Made by a program: the position numbers and the translations under genes. The notes beneath the pieces are model-generated. The model saw nothing but the letters and a program-made list of their open reading frames with translations. It did not search any database and was not told where the DNA came from. Positions 63,546-64,000 of a stretch of DNA of 64,000 nt are shown here, one piece after another. Every line of letters starts with the position of its first letter. Position 1 is the first letter of the stretch. The stretch is from Massilia norwichensis. GTDB taxonomy: Bacteria > Pseudomonadota > Gammaproteobacteria > Burkholderiales > Burkholderiaceae_D. The stretch spans positions 186,001 through 250,000 of the forward strand of contig NZ_JANUGX010000003.1 of the NCBI RefSeq assembly GCF_024753245.1. The letters run 5' to 3'.

Positions 63546-64000
63546 GGCGTATTGTCGACGTGGACCTGGTGTACCAGGCGGACGGTGGCGGGATTGTCGT
63601 TACGGCCGCGCAGTTCGAGCGCGATCCGTACCAGGCCGGTGCGCTGCGATGCCGCGCTGCCGTAGCTGAAGATGTCGTTGCAGCTCTTGAGATTGGTCGC
63701 GACCAGGGCCCGCTTCGCACTGGCAGGCGGCGGCCCCGGCTCCTTCGTGATCGGGTAGTTCCAGGCGCGCCACAGGTCGGCGCGGCCGTTGCTGTTGGTG
63801 ACGCAGTAGAAGCTGACCGGGCCGCTCACGACCTGGAAGCGCTGCAGCGGCGACTGCAGCGGCGTGTCCTGCCAGGCGAAGGGATTGGCTGCGAGGGTGA
63901 TCCGGTAGCCGCTGACCGTCACGCCGTTGATGGTGCCGCTGTAGCTGGCGATGCCGGTGATGCAGGCGATGTTGCCGGCCGCGCTGGCGGCGCCGGCACA
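63542..64000 (-). CDS. mshO: MSHA biogenesis protein MshO (partial, C-terminal part)
   Basis: The C-terminal 152 residues of a pilin-like protein that runs off the right edge. The end matches MshO from memory: RFQVVSGPVSFYCVTNSNGR, DLWRAWNYPI, RALVATNLKSCNDIFSY, then LVRIALELRGRNDNPATV and the closing VHQVHVDNTP. The frame is open to 64000. The upstream start and prepilin signal lie outside the window. The stop overlaps mshP. Confidence 0.85.
   Translation of the reverse strand, partial: CAGAASAAGNIACITGIASYSGTINGVTVSGYRITLAANPFAWQDTPLQSPLQRFQVVSGPVSFYCVTNSNGRADLWRAWNYPITKEPGPPPASAKRALVATNLKSCNDIFSYGSAASQRTGLVRIALELRGRNDNPATVRLVHQVHVDNTP

Overview
The window looks like a chromosomal segment of a high-GC betaproteobacterium in Burkholderiales, most likely an Oxalobacteraceae member close to Massilia. 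The grounds are the bamD / rluD / pgeF / phaC / phaR / rimO neighbourhood, polyhydroxyalkanoate genes, a PEP-CTERM protein, an MSHA pilus cluster, many GGDEF/HDOD/hybrid-kinase signalling genes and strongly GC-biased third codon positions. The genus is an inference from gene content. There is no rRNA, tRNA, CRISPR array, prophage or IS element. Most of the long open frames opposite real genes are GC-driven shadows.

Layout. 1-2.5 kb: 5' end of ppnN, a POT peptide transporter and yciH. 2.7-8.7 kb: a PEP-CTERM protein, a TonB-dependent receptor and a GGDEF-EAL gene broken by one in-frame stop. 8.7-12.2 kb: LysR/epimerase and HxlR/SnoaL divergent pairs and a YdjM-type membrane protein. 12.2-17.1 kb: an OPT transporter and PBP1A. 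17.2-18.4 kb: three tandem Ser/Gly/Thr-rich lipoproteins. 18.5-23.9 kb: an HDOD protein, mfd and serB. 24-28.5 kb: a Tat-type GDSL hydrolase, a hybrid histidine kinase and an Lrp regulator, followed by the divergent EamA exporter. 30.4-35.3 kb: a branched-chain amino acid ABC operon with a livM-livG fusion. 35.3-39.4 kb: acetyltransferases, a class V aminotransferase and a rhombotarget lipoprotein/rhombosortase pair. 39-43 kb: a DUF72, Mut7-C and unknown-gene operon, trxC and metC. 43-50.4 kb: rimO, phaR, phaC, pgeF, rluD and bamD. 50.5-52.9 kb: yaaA, a PIN protein and a methionine-type aminotransferase. 53-64 kb: an MSHA cluster on the minus strand reading O-P-Q then I-(PilN-like)-J-K-L-M-N, with mshO running off the right edge.

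How the parts fit. Two C-terminal sorting routes are represented: a PEP-CTERM substrate (exosortase route) and a GlyGly-CTERM lipoprotein encoded with its own rhombosortase. Surface functions are prominent: MSHA pilus, TonB receptor, BamD, PBP1A and many lipoproteins. Four copies of an approximately 81-87 bp BIME-like palindromic element sit in intergenic gaps at 31.6, 43.2, 44.9 and 52.9 kb. Their linkers differ, but the stem pairing is kept. The items most worth following up are the nonsense codon in the EAL domain, the rhombosortase pair, the lipoprotein trio, the palindromic repeat family and a hairpin that would cover the ribosome binding site of the HDOD gene.
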